From assembly GCA_913057515.1 (NCBI GenBank), contig CAJXOJ010000002.1:50302-114301 (forward strand): a stretch of 64,000 nucleotides of DNA. Direction: 5' to 3'. The position numbers and the translations under genes were made by a program. The stretch comes from an uncultured Cycloclasticus sp. Lineage in GTDB: Bacteria; Pseudomonadota; Gammaproteobacteria; Methylococcales; Cycloclasticaceae. Every line of letters starts with the position of its first letter. Position 1 is the stretch's first letter. Of the stretch, positions 55,484-63,924 are shown piece after piece. A model generated the notes under the pieces. That model searched no databases. It had not been told where the DNA came from and was given only the letters and a program-made list of their open reading frames with translations.

Positions 55484-55512
55484 AGTTTCAGAGCGGTTAG
55501 ATAGACTATAAT
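55484..55512 (+). promoter_or_regulatory. Candidate promoter of the cold-shock gene
   Basis: TATAAT at 55507-55512 with only a weak -35 (AGTTTC region, ~55484-55489). Predicts a leader of about 65 nt, AT-rich, before the ATG. Confidence 0.35.
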
Positions 55513-55584
55513 AATCATAAATTTTTACTTTAATTAGCCTTTCTAACTAACTGATTTTTTTTGTATTTATAATGAGGAAGAGTG

Positions 55585-55800
55585 ATGTCAGAAAGAGTTC
55601 GCGGTATTGTTAAATGGTTTAATAATTCAAAAGGCTTCGGCTTTATTCAGCCGGATGCTGGTGGTGAAGATGTATTTGTTCATTTTAGAGCAATTCAAGG
55701 TGATGGTTTTCGTACATTGAAAGAAAATCAAGCCGTTGAGTTTACTATTACTAAAGGCGACAAAGGACTACAAGCAGAAGAAGTAACTGGCTTAGAGTAG
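55585..55800 (+). CDS. CspA-family cold-shock protein
   Basis: 71 residues from the ATG at 55585 (a GTG is at 55582; GAGG at 55574-55577 fits the ATG). RNP-1 K-G-F-G-F-I-Q (~15-21) and RNP-2 D-V-F-V-H-F (~29-34) nucleic-acid-binding motifs on an OB fold. Acts as an RNA chaperone. The final Glu-rich tail E-E-V-T-G-L-E is a small variation. Which csp paralogue this is cannot be told. Confidence 0.95.
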   Translation: MSERVRGIVKWFNNSKGFGFIQPDAGGEDVFVHFRAIQGDGFRTLKENQAVEFTITKGDKGLQAEEVTGLE

Positions 55801-55805
55801 TTTTA

Positions 55806-55838
55806 AGCCTAAGCAGTCCTTGGCTGCTTTATAAGGCT
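55806..55838. terminator. Hairpin between the cold-shock gene and ispG
   Basis: AGCCTAAGCAG (55806-55816) pairs with CTGCTT (55824-55829) and AGGCT (55834-55838), with a short bulge. It lies right after the csp stop and about 40 nt from the ispG stop, so it can serve either. T-runs are weak. Confidence 0.5.
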
Positions 55839-55879
55839 AAGCAAAAGCGCCTACTTTCAATAAAAATGCGTACCTGTTT

Positions 55880-57082
55880 TTATTGTTGGTAGGTTTTAGT
55901 GACATATTGCTCAACAATTTCTTGGAATTGTTCAGCAATATCGTTACCTTTTAGGGTGACATCTTTTTGTCCATCTATATAAACCGGTGCAACAGGTTTT
56001 TCCCCCGTGCCTGGTAAGCTAATGCCGATGTTTGCATTCTTGCTTTCCCCAGGGCCATTTACAACGCAGCCCATAACGGCTACTTTCATGTTTTCTACAC
56101 CTGGGTGTTGAGTTTTCCAAACTGGCATTTTATGGCGTAAATAGGATTGAATGTCTTGTGCTAATTGCTGGAAATAATCACTGGTTGTTCTACCGCAGCC
56201 TGGGCAGGAGATAACAGCCGGTGTAAATGAACGTATCCCCATTGATTGTAAAATCTCCTGTGCAACTACAACTTCTTGGCATCTATCACCACCTGGCTCC
56301 GGTGTTAAGGAAATCCTAATCGTGCTACCGATACCTTGTTGTAGCAAAATGGCTAATGCAGCGGTAGATGACACGATGCCTTTGCTACCCATACCTGCTT
56401 CAGTTAAACCAAGGTGAAGGGGGTAGTCGCATCGTGAGGCAAGATCTTGATAGACGGAGATAAGGTCTTGAACGCCACTCATTTTGCAAGAGAGTATAAT
56501 TTTATCTTTAGCTAAACCTAATTCGATCGCTTTTTCTGCACTTTCTAAAGCAGATGTGATGACGGCATCATGCATCACAGCAACAGAATCGCGAGGTGTG
56601 CTTGAGGTGGAGTTCTCATCCATTAAGCGTGCTAATACAGACTGATCTAGGCTTCCCCAGTTCACCCCAATACGGATGGGTTTATCGTATTGAATGGCAA
56701 ACTCAATCATTTGTGCAAACTGAGGGTCGCGTTTACTGCCACGGCCAACATTGCCAGGGTTAATTCGATACTTGGCTAAGGCTTGAGCGCAACATGGGTA
56801 TTTGGCGAGTAATTTATGGCCATTAAAATGAAAATCACCAACTAAAGGTACATCGCAGCCTAAGGCATCAAGCTTTTGTCTAATGGTATTAACAGCCGCT
56901 GCAGCGGCTTCAGAATTTACTGTAATTCTAACCAACTCAGAACCGGCTTGAGCGAGTTGGTATACTTGCTTAACCGTATTTTCAATATCGGCAGTATCGG
57001 TGTTTGTCATTGATTGGATAACAACAGGGTGTTGCTGACCGATTGAAATGTTGCCTACTTTGACGGTGATGGCTGTATGCAT
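55880..57082 (-). CDS. ispG: 4-hydroxy-3-methylbut-2-enyl-diphosphate synthase
   Basis: 400 residues. Begins with the family core [16 protein letters not shown]; cluster cysteines in S-C-P-G-C-G-R and G-C-V-V-N-G-P-G-E. Penultimate step of the MEP isoprenoid pathway, [4Fe-4S] enzyme using flavodoxin/ferredoxin electrons. This gene marks the chromosomal flank of the dioxygenase region. Confidence 0.97.
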   Translation of the reverse strand: MHTAITVKVGNISIGQQHPVVIQSMTNTDTADIENTVKQVYQLAQAGSELVRITVNSEAAAAAVNTIRQKLDALGCDVPLVGDFHFNGHKLLAKYPCCAQALAKYRINPGNVGRGSKRDPQFAQMIEFAIQYDKPIRIGVNWGSLDQSVLARLMDENSTSSTPRDSVAVMHDAVITSALESAEKAIELGLAKDKIILSCKMSGVQDLISVYQDLASRCDYPLHLGLTEAGMGSKGIVSSTAALAILLQQGIGSTIRISLTPEPGGDRCQEVVVAQEILQSMGIRSFTPAVISCPGCGRTTSDYFQQLAQDIQSYLRHKMPVWKTQHPGVENMKVAVMGCVVNGPGESKNANIGISLPGTGEKPVAPVYIDGQKDVTLKGNDIAEQFQEIVEQYVTKTYQQ

Positions 57083-57255
57083 ATTGCTGGCTAATATAGC
57101 TATAAATTGGTTTTGTGGGCGTTATTATATCCGCTTGTAATCGATAACAAGGCACTCAATGATGTAATAAGTTAGCTTAAATGCTTAGAACTTGAAAAAA
57201 ATCTAAGGCCTTTTTCAACTGAGCCTGTTAAAGAAAAAATTATATAGAGGTGAGC
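57083..57255. other. ispG upstream region
   Basis: 173 bases, expected to contain the ispG promoter on the minus strand. No convincing pair of promoter boxes or hairpin stands out. Confidence 0.35.
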
Positions 57256-57348
57256 ATGAGTGAATTTTATTACCAGGCGCACAAGGTATTACCTGAATCG
57301 AAGTTTGCGGCTTACCTAATTAGTATTCGCAGTATAAGACTGCCTTAG
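57256..57348 (+). CDS. Possible 30-residue small protein or gene remnant
   Basis: ATG at 57256 with a good ribosome-binding site (AGAGGTGAGC) opens a 31-codon frame ending in TAG at 57346-57348. The peptide starts M-S-E-F-Y-Y-Q-A-H-K-V-L-P and has no hydrophobic helix or recognised motif. It lies alone between ispG and the dioxygenase genes, both on the opposite strand. A truncated remnant of a larger gene or a real micro-protein cannot be told apart. Confidence 0.3.
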   Translation: MSEFYYQAHKVLPESKFAAYLISIRSIRLP

Positions 57349-57416
57349 CGTTGCAGAAAAGATGGTAGGGCGGTGCGATTGGCTGTAAACACCTAGGAAA
57401 TAGCAGGCAGTTGATT
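57349..57416. other. Spacer before the dioxygenase terminator-like hairpin
   Basis: Short non-coding stretch. Contains GGCAG and GGCTGTAA words resembling arms of the next hairpin, but no perfect repeat. Confidence 0.3.
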
Positions 57417-57450
57417 CGTTACAGCTGCCATATAATAGGCAGCTGTAACG
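57417..57450 (-). terminator. Large hairpin after the dioxygenase operon
   Basis: CGTTACAGCTGCC (57417-57429) and GGCAGCTGTAACG (57438-57450): a perfect 13-bp inverted repeat with 8-nt loop, starting 11 nt after the beta-subunit stop on the minus strand. No T-run follows, so transcript-end protection or Rho-dependent ending is likelier than classical intrinsic termination. Confidence 0.55.
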
Positions 57451-57461
57451 GCTTAAAAAAG

Positions 57462-57995
57462 CTACAGAAAAACGTTGAGGTTTTTACTCAACAAGCTACT
57501 GAAGTCGGGCGTAATTTTACGCTTAGCCACTTTGAAAGAATTGTCTGTTATACGTAATACATCTTCTCGTTTGGCCAGTAACCAATACTCCTCTCGTTCT
57601 AATCGATTTCTATACACTAGGGTATTGGAGCGAACTTTAACCTCCCCTTCATTGTCACCTAATTCAACTTCTAAGTTTGTAACAAGGTGTCTATAACGCG
57701 TTCGTGGGTCTTCTGCCCAAGCTGCGCCGCTGTGTAAGCGCGCAACGCGCAATTGCAAACTTGGTAATGATTCATTGTAATGATTCATGTTGCCGGTTTC
57801 ATCAGGCGTTTCATCCTTACGAAATAAGCTTTCTCTTGAAGGCATCCAGTAATGCACGTCCTCTGCCAACATCGTGAACCATGTTGCGTAATCTTCTTCA
57901 TCTAATGCGCGAGCTTCTTGGTTATAAAATTGGTTAACCTGATGCCAAAGCAGCATGTTTTCTATATCTGTTTGTTGTGTGTTAGTGGTTGTCAT
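57462..57995 (-). CDS. Ring-hydroxylating dioxygenase beta (small) subunit
   Basis: 177 residues, NTF2-like fold of aromatic dioxygenase small subunits: Q-F-Y-N-Q-E-A-R-A-L-D-E-E-D-Y-A-T-W-F (~16-34), V-H-Y-W-M-P (~47-52), R-Y-R-H-L-V-T-N-L-E-V, V-Y-R-N-R-L-E. Structural subunit of an alpha3beta3 terminal oxygenase; not catalytic. Lies 12 nt after the alpha gene on one transcript. Substrate class (aromatic acid, benzene-type, PAH) cannot be assigned from this subunit. Confidence 0.94.
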   Translation of the reverse strand: MTTTNTQQTDIENMLLWHQVNQFYNQEARALDEEDYATWFTMLAEDVHYWMPSRESLFRKDETPDETGNMNHYNESLPSLQLRVARLHSGAAWAEDPRTRYRHLVTNLEVELGDNEGEVKVRSNTLVYRNRLEREEYWLLAKREDVLRITDNSFKVAKRKITPDFSSLLSKNLNVFL

Positions 57996-58007
57996 ATGCT
58001 AAATCCC

Positions 58008-59315
58008 TTAACGAACCTTTGGGATGTCATCCCAAGATTCGGCTGTTAAAAAGTCTATCCAACGTTGATAAAATGCCAGTTGATTAACATCGCTGTACAT
58101 GGGGCGGCTAATATTGCCAGGTAACTCTGGGTCATCTCTACGGCTTGTACCCACCCTAAGCCCATAATGTAAATGCTGTTTGCGTGTTACAAAACCCTCA
58201 TTAGCTATCGTGGAATTTTCCCAGTTTTCACCATCGTCCATCTCAAAAATACCACTAGGGGAGAAGGTCATGGCGCAAGCATTTTGGACGATTTCTCTAA
58301 TATCATCGGGCATGTTTTTATTTACCATGGTCCACGCACGCAATTCAAATTGACGGGGGCCTTTCGGTAACCAAGTTCTCATGGTGTTGATGCCAGGTAA
58401 AAAAGAAAAATTCGGGAACACTGTTGCGGATATAACAGAGCCATAAATTTTGCGAGCTCGCAGATCGCCTAATCGTTTTGCCATGCTTTGGCGCTGCTCT
58501 TCAAAATATTGAACTAACCTTGGGTTGCCGCTGGAAACAAGCTCTAATGTACCAACACCGTCAATACCGCCTTCCCAACCATGGCCATTAGCATTAGCAT
58601 GAAAAGAGGAGGGGTCAACAGGCATGTATTCAGGTACTTCATGGCCCATACTCACTGCCTTAGCACCTGAGGCATGTGTCCAACCAACGTGAAGTGAGTC
58701 ACCGATAAAGTTTTCCGCACCAAACTTCCAGTTCGCGTTATACATGTTTCTAATAGAACCACCTAAGAACTCGGTACCTTCCTCAGTTTGATCTAAGATA
58801 ATATCCAGATACCAACGAAAATCGCCCAGGAACTCTTCTAAACGAGGAGCCTCATCATCAAAACAGGCAAAGACCAATCCTTTATATGTTTCTACCCGTG
58901 CGTTTTGAAGGCCGTTTTTTGATTTATCTATATGGCCTTTGTAATGGTCCTCCTCATGCATACCTAATAAGTCACCATTGGTGCCAAAAGCCCAGCCATG
59001 GTAGTTACATGTGAATTGCCTAGCCGTGCCACGGTCAGCAAAGCAGATACGATTACCACGGTGAGTACAGGAGTTGGTAAAGACGTGAATAGCACCGTCT
59101 TTGTGACGAGTGACAATCACGTTGTCTTGGCCCATATAAGTCGTGATGAAATCACCGGTATTTTTGACCTGACTTTCATGAGCAACAAATAACCATGATT
59201 TGGCAAATAATTTTTCTAACTCCAGTTGGTATATCCAATCTTCCCAAAAAATACGCCGGTCTATATGGCCGTTTTTAAAGTCAATCATCCCCTTTAGTTC
59301 TTCAATATTTCCCAT
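58008..59315 (-). CDS. Rieske ring-hydroxylating dioxygenase alpha (large) subunit
   Basis: 435 residues. Rieske centre C-x-H-x17-C-x2-H with C83, H85, C103, H106. Mononuclear iron ligands D206-x2-H209-x4-H214 in the G-D-S-L-H-V-G-W-T-H segment (bridging Asp and two His), plus the third carboxylate in F-E-M-D-D-G-E-N-W (~358-365). All catalytic residues are intact. Forms cis-dihydrodiols, or hydroxylates, an aromatic ring with electrons from a ferredoxin and reductase that are not encoded here. Most like the toluene/biphenyl/PAH-type group in length. Shares a 116-nt divergent region with the hydrolase gene. Confidence 0.95.
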   Translation of the reverse strand: MGNIEELKGMIDFKNGHIDRRIFWEDWIYQLELEKLFAKSWLFVAHESQVKNTGDFITTYMGQDNVIVTRHKDGAIHVFTNSCTHRGNRICFADRGTARQFTCNYHGWAFGTNGDLLGMHEEDHYKGHIDKSKNGLQNARVETYKGLVFACFDDEAPRLEEFLGDFRWYLDIILDQTEEGTEFLGGSIRNMYNANWKFGAENFIGDSLHVGWTHASGAKAVSMGHEVPEYMPVDPSSFHANANGHGWEGGIDGVGTLELVSSGNPRLVQYFEEQRQSMAKRLGDLRARKIYGSVISATVFPNFSFLPGINTMRTWLPKGPRQFELRAWTMVNKNMPDDIREIVQNACAMTFSPSGIFEMDDGENWENSTIANEGFVTRKQHLHYGLRVGTSRRDDPELPGNISRPMYSDVNQLAFYQRWIDFLTAESWDDIPKVR

Positions 59316-59349
59316 AGTTTTAGTGCCTCATTTGCAGTTTATAACTATC

Positions 59350-59381
59350 ATTAGTTTTCATGTCTTTAAGAATAAACTAAT
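59350..59381. promoter_or_regulatory. Inverted repeat in the dioxygenase/hydrolase divergent region
   Basis: ATTAGTTT (59350-59357) and AAACTAAT (59374-59381), perfect 8-bp arms 16 nt apart. Midway between the two divergent start codons. Could be an operator for a regulator encoded elsewhere, or merely AT-rich chance symmetry. Confidence 0.4.
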
Positions 59382-59431
59382 ATAAGTATTTGTAGAAGTG
59401 ATAAGTAGACATTAAATATGAAGGAGAAATA

Positions 59432-60301
59432 ATGAGTAGCATTTGGACAGAGTTAATGGGTGTTGAGTACAGCCAAAAATATTACGATGTTAACGGGGTT
59501 AAAACACGTGCGATTGAAGCGGGTAGTGGGCCTGTTTTAATTTTTTTGCACGGCACCGGCGGACACGCAGAAGCTTACGTTAGGAATATAGAGGAGCATG
59601 CGAAACACTTTCATGTTTATGCAATAGATATGATAGGCCATGGTTATACAGATCGGCCAGATTGCGATTATGATATGAATGATTTCGTCGATCATATCGT
59701 GGACTTTATTGGCACGATAGGGGCTGATAAAGTGTACTTATCTGGTGAATCATTAGGCGCTATGGTGGCTTCTTGGACAGCGATACGTTTTCCCGAAAAG
59801 GTGATTAAACTGGTCCAAAACACAGGTATTCTGATGGCACCTAATGGTGAAGGAAAAGCTGAGTTAGCCGATGCGCTGGAACGTTCAAAAAAAGCGGCAG
59901 GGCAACTGACCAAAGATATTGTACGTGCAAGAATGAGCTGGTTAATGGCTGAGCCTGAAAAAACATTAACCGATGAAATTATTGATGTTCGTTATACCAT
60001 TTACGACCAGCCGGGAATGCTGCCGGTTATGGGTAAAATTGCCAATAGTATTCTAGGCGGCGTTATTAATGATGAATGGTGTAATAAATGGGTAAACCCT
60101 GAATCAATGCGGGATATTAAATGTCCAACATTGGTGTTATGGACCCGACATAACCCAGGTCAGCCAGTTGAGTTGGCGCAAGAGGGCGCAAAAATGATTC
60201 CAAATGCAGAGATGGTCATTTTAGAAGACAGTGCTCATTGGCCACAGTGGGAAGAACCTGAAGAATTCAATAAGAAACATTTAGAGTTTTTATTGGCTTA
60301 A
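59432..60301 (+). CDS. Alpha/beta hydrolase, meta-cleavage C-C hydrolase-like
   Basis: 289 residues. H-G-T-G-G (40-44) oxyanion region, nucleophile S107 in G-E-S-L-G, and final H269 in S-A-H-W-P-Q-W-E, the MCP-hydrolase pattern. The usual acid position reads L-W-T-R-H-N-P, with Asn where Asp is common, so the acid must lie elsewhere or activity may differ. Its divergence from the Rieske genes implies hydrolysis of ring-cleavage products of the same pathway. GGAGA ribosome-binding site. Confidence 0.9.
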   Translation: MSSIWTELMGVEYSQKYYDVNGVKTRAIEAGSGPVLIFLHGTGGHAEAYVRNIEEHAKHFHVYAIDMIGHGYTDRPDCDYDMNDFVDHIVDFIGTIGADKVYLSGESLGAMVASWTAIRFPEKVIKLVQNTGILMAPNGEGKAELADALERSKKAAGQLTKDIVRARMSWLMAEPEKTLTDEIIDVRYTIYDQPGMLPVMGKIANSILGGVINDEWCNKWVNPESMRDIKCPTLVLWTRHNPGQPVELAQEGAKMIPNAEMVILEDSAHWPQWEEPEEFNKKHLEFLLA

Positions 60302-60309
60302 TAAATTCG

Positions 60310-60341
60310 CCCATCAGGCTTTTTTTTATAAGCCTGATGGG
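60310..60341 (+). terminator. Hairpin after the hydrolase gene
   Basis: CCCATCAGGCTT (60310-60321) pairs with AAGCCTGATGGG (60330-60341), a perfect 12-bp stem with T-rich loop, 9 nt after the stop. No T-run follows. Confidence 0.55.
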
Positions 60342-60382
60342 ATTCTGTTAGAGAGTTTAATTAATCAGTTAAGTAGTCTTAT

Positions 60383-60412
60383 CAGCTGTTTAAAATTACC
60401 AGCTGTTTAAAA
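60383..60412 (+). repeat. 13-nt direct repeat, 17-nt period
   Basis: CAGCTGTTTAAAA occurs at 60383-60395 and again at 60400-60412, separated by TTAC. Two copies only. It lies between the hydrolase hairpin and the convergent aminotransferase stop. Could be a replication-slippage duplication or paired protein-binding sites. Confidence 0.7.
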
Positions 60413-60443
60413 GAGGATAAATGCGACTTGCTTGAGCATACCC

Positions 60444-61580
60444 TTAGCGTTTAAAGAATGCGTCAATCAGTGTAAAAGCTCGATCAATAACATCATACGG
60501 GGTATAGAAATGTGGTGAGAAACGAATACCGCCGCCGCGCTTCGCACAAACTACTTGATGTGATGTTAGGTATTCAAATAGTGCATCGCTGTCATTACTG
60601 CTGGGCTTAAAGACAATAATGTTATTGCCTTCCTCGTCCGGCTTGGTTAGCAATGTTAATGAAGGGTTTTGTTGTACCTTATCAATCACATAATGGCCGC
60701 GCTCGATAACATTTTTGGCGACTGTATCTATGCCAACCTCTAGTAGTAAACTAATGCTTGCCGATAGTGCATGTATGCTCAACATATTAGGGCTACCGCA
60801 TTCAAACCGTCTTGCCGATGTTGCAGTGGTCCATTCAGGTACATCATAATTGCCCATATCCTCAACCATATGCCAGCCATATTGGGTCAGCTTAAGTTTA
60901 TCGATAGCAGCTTGTCGGCAATAGAAAACACCTAAACCTTCAGGGCCGAGCATCCATTTGTGGCCATCCGCCATCATAAAGTCAGCTTGATATTTTTGTA
61001 CATCTACTGGAAATGCACCAATTGACTGAATGGCATCAATACAAAATAACACACCTTTTTGCTGGCAAACTTCGCCTAAACGTTCAAGGTCAACACGTAA
61101 GCCTGAAGCATATTGCACAGAACTGATGGTTAACAGTTTGGTGCGACTATCAATATTTTTAATGAGCTCAGTAGTTGGGTCTTCTGCATCTTTCAAGTGT
61201 GTTTTTATAACACGAACACCCTGACTTTCAAGTGACTCCCAAGGAATTATGTTTGAAGGGAACTCTTCGTCACTGGTCACAATCGTATCGCCTGCCGCCC
61301 ATTCAAGGCCATAAGCGACAAAAGAAAGCGCTTCGGAGGTGTTCTTCACCAAGGCGATTTCATCTACACTCTTTGCATTAATTAACTGTGCTAGTTGATG
61401 CTTTAAATGCGCTTCAACCTTAAGCCAATTAGCGTATTTTTTAGAGCCAATGGTGACATTCTCACGACAAAAGGCATTCACTGCTTTTTCTGCACGAACG
61501 GGCCAAGGTGCAACCGCCGCATGGTTGAGATAGATAACATCTTCATCTAGATTAAATTCATTACTAAAACTCTCAGTCAT
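60444..61580 (-). CDS. Class V PLP aminotransferase (NifS/cysteine-desulfurase-like)
   Basis: 378 residues from the ATG at 61580 (a TTG is one codon upstream). Start Y-L-N-H-A-A-V-A-P (~18-26), PLP lysine in D-G-H-K-W-M-L-G-P-E-G (~209-219), and R-F-E-C-G-S-P-N. Lacks a clear catalytic-loop cysteine as in IscS/SufS, so desulfurase activity is not certain. Similar proteins are annotated kynureninase-like or EgtE-like. Position next to the dioxygenase genes does not define its role. Confidence 0.85.
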   Translation of the reverse strand: MTESFSNEFNLDEDVIYLNHAAVAPWPVRAEKAVNAFCRENVTIGSKKYANWLKVEAHLKHQLAQLINAKSVDEIALVKNTSEALSFVAYGLEWAAGDTIVTSDEEFPSNIIPWESLESQGVRVIKTHLKDAEDPTTELIKNIDSRTKLLTISSVQYASGLRVDLERLGEVCQQKGVLFCIDAIQSIGAFPVDVQKYQADFMMADGHKWMLGPEGLGVFYCRQAAIDKLKLTQYGWHMVEDMGNYDVPEWTTATSARRFECGSPNMLSIHALSASISLLLEVGIDTVAKNVIERGHYVIDKVQQNPSLTLLTKPDEEGNNIIVFKPSSNDSDALFEYLTSHQVVCAKRGGGIRFSPHFYTPYDVIDRAFTLIDAFFKR

Positions 61581-61680
61581 CAATAGGGCCTGTATAAGAA
61601 AATTAACATTCTATCCTTTTTTAAAATTTCCTTATAGACTTGCTGCCATTGCTTTATTGATATTTAAAAAGAGGTGTACC

Positions 61681-62349
61681 GTGTTAATGATTGGACATAG
61701 AGGCGCGATGGCTTGTGCGCCAGAAAACACACTGCTATCGATTCACAAAGCAATTGAGCTAGGTGCTGATTGGGTGGAAATTGATGTGTACTTAGTGGAC
61801 GAGCATTTGATCGTTATTCACGACGAAACACTTGATAGAACAACCAATGGGCGCGGTCAATTAGCCAACTATACCTTTAAAGAAATTAGGACCTTAGACG
61901 CAGGCTTAGGGCAAAAAATCCCTACCTTACAAGAAGTGCTTGAGGTAACAGCAGGTGTGGTGGGTTTAAATATTGAGTTGAAAGGAAACGGCACAGCTAA
62001 GGCGCTGATCAGTTTGCTTGAAAAAGTGCCGGAAATACAAAAACAAAACATCATTGTTTCCTCGTTTTTAATGGCTGAACTTACCGAGGTGTTCAGTTTA
62101 GATAGGCGAGTCAAAATAGGTGTGTTGGCCGCTGAAAATATACAGGATGCTATAGCGTGGGCTGGCAAATTAAAGGCCTTTTCAATACATCTCAGGTTAC
62201 AAAACGTAACGCTAGAGTGGGTAGAACGGGCGCACGATTTAGGGCTTAAAGTGTATGTATATACCGTCAATAACTTAGCAGATATCAGACGGATGGAGCA
62301 ACTCGGCGTTGATGGGATTTTTAGTGACAACCCAGTGCCTATTGGCTAG
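61681..62349 (+). CDS. Glycerophosphodiester phosphodiesterase
   Basis: 222 residues from GTG 61681, chosen because AAGAGG (61669-61674) is 6 nt upstream; an ATG at 61687 and a longer TTG-started frame also exist. GDPD signature G-H-R-G-A-M-A-C-A-P-E-N-T (start), E-I-D-V-Y-L-V (~30-36), H-D-E-T-L-D-R-T-T. Cytoplasmic (no signal peptide), UgpQ-like, hydrolyses deacylated phospholipids. Its TAG shares the bases CTAG with the convergent MATE gene's stop. Confidence 0.93.
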   Translation: MLMIGHRGAMACAPENTLLSIHKAIELGADWVEIDVYLVDEHLIVIHDETLDRTTNGRGQLANYTFKEIRTLDAGLGQKIPTLQEVLEVTAGVVGLNIELKGNGTAKALISLLEKVPEIQKQNIIVSSFLMAELTEVFSLDRRVKIGVLAAENIQDAIAWAGKLKAFSIHLRLQNVTLEWVERAHDLGLKVYVYTVNNLADIRRMEQLGVDGIFSDNPVPIG

Positions 62350-63683
62350 TTGATATTCGGTAACTTTTTTAATTTTGATCGCGTATATAGCAGCGTAATG
62401 AGCATGCTAATAAAAACAATGCTGGCGACTGAGCCAAATATCCACTCAATGCTATAGCCGAATTTTACGATAAGCAAATAATTGACGATAAACGGTAAAA
62501 GCAATTGTCTGAAAAACCCCATAATAACCGGAAAGTCCGGTTGTTTTATGGCTTGAAGCGTAGCGACACTAATGAACAGGCAAACGTAACAGAAAAAAGC
62601 GAAGGCATCGATTCTTAAATATGTAGCGCCTACATCAATAATGGTTTCTTGTTGGCTAAAAAAGCTCATCATAAGGGGCGATAGAAAGATCATTATTGGA
62701 ATGCAGACAAGAGAAATAGCAAAGCTAAGGATTAAGCCCTTGCGGTAGGTTTCAGCAATACGACGGTAATTTCTAGCGCCATAGTTCTGCCCCGAAATAG
62801 CTAATACGGCAGTATTTAGCCCAAGTGCGGGCAGCAGCAATACTTGTTCAAGACGTAAACCAACCGAATAGCCAGCCACTGCATAGGAGCCGAATCGGCT
62901 TACAAACCCAGTGATCATCAGGCTGCCAATAATCATAATGAAAAAATTAAAACTGGCCGGTAATACTTGTCTCAAAATCGCTAAAGAAGCACGTTTGTTT
63001 AAACAAGGGAACGGTGTGTAGCCTAGTTTTTTACATAAAATAAGCAGTAAATAAAGTGCCGATGCCAACTTGATAATTAACGTTGCCCAAGCAAGCCCAG
63101 CGACTCCCATATTTAAGCCAAACGTTAATAATGGGTTTAATAGCCAGTTGGCAAAAAAACCAACAATTAGTGCGTTACGATTAGATTTTGTATCGCCTAA
63201 AGCCATTAACGTGCCAGCAGCAACCACACTTAGCGAGAAAGCCACATTGCCGAGAATTAAGACTTGAATATAATCCCATGCCAGTGCAGTTATTGTGTCG
63301 CCACTGCTTAGCCAATTAATGGCGTCTTTAGCAAAAAGAAAGCCGAACACAATAATGAGGATAGAAAAGAAAATACCCAAGCCAAAGCAGTTTTTAATAA
63401 TGTTCTTTAGCTGCTGGGACTGTTTCAGGCCCAGCTCTGTAGAAACCATCACCGATGTGCCGTTTTGCAAGCCTGCCAATAACCCAATAAAGAGATAAAA
63501 AACCACGCTTGAGATAGATAAACCGACTAAGGCATCGTCGGACACTCTACCGGCAAACCAATTATCGGTCAGGTTATATAGGGTGTTAAAAAACATACCC
63601 ATGGAAGCCGGTATGGCAAGGCGTATTAAATGTTGGTAAATAGAACCTATGGTGAAGTCTTGATGGGGCTTGGAAGAGGGCAT
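62346..63683 (-). CDS. MATE family efflux transporter
   Basis: 445 residues, 12 predicted transmembrane helices, two MatE repeats. P-A-S-M-G-M-F-F-N-T-L-Y-N-L-T-D-N-W-F-A-G (~20-40) typical of the first repeat, and the second beginning around residue 235. Sodium- or proton-driven export of cationic compounds. Substrate unknown; local context is not informative. Confidence 0.92.
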   Translation of the reverse strand: MPSSKPHQDFTIGSIYQHLIRLAIPASMGMFFNTLYNLTDNWFAGRVSDDALVGLSISSVVFYLFIGLLAGLQNGTSVMVSTELGLKQSQQLKNIIKNCFGLGIFFSILIIVFGFLFAKDAINWLSSGDTITALAWDYIQVLILGNVAFSLSVVAAGTLMALGDTKSNRNALIVGFFANWLLNPLLTFGLNMGVAGLAWATLIIKLASALYLLLILCKKLGYTPFPCLNKRASLAILRQVLPASFNFFIMIIGSLMITGFVSRFGSYAVAGYSVGLRLEQVLLLPALGLNTAVLAISGQNYGARNYRRIAETYRKGLILSFAISLVCIPIMIFLSPLMMSFFSQQETIIDVGATYLRIDAFAFFCYVCLFISVATLQAIKQPDFPVIMGFFRQLLLPFIVNYLLIVKFGYSIEWIFGSVASIVFISMLITLLYTRSKLKKLPNIN

Positions 63684-63924
63684 AGGGATTATCTGTGGCT
63701 TTATTTCAATTATAGCCCGTTAGTTATGCACTAATCATAAAATGACAAAGGAATTGCCATTATAAAAAGATAATAATAGTCACTAAGATTGTTTTAGATC
63801 ATCGTTTAATTAGCTGTTATTCTTTATCATATATATGGCTTGAATAACACGTTGAAAGCGACATAGGCATTAATTGCGTAAAGCCTTTTGTTAGCACTGT
63901 ATACAATGAAAAAGAGGGAGCGCG

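Noticed and set aside
60383..60412. CRISPR-like direct repeat
   Set aside because: Only two copies, spacer of 4 nt and no cas genes.
61869..62330. 153-residue open frame antisense to the GDPD gene
   Set aside because: GDPD motifs are clear on the plus strand; the antisense product is Ser/Ile-rich without domains.
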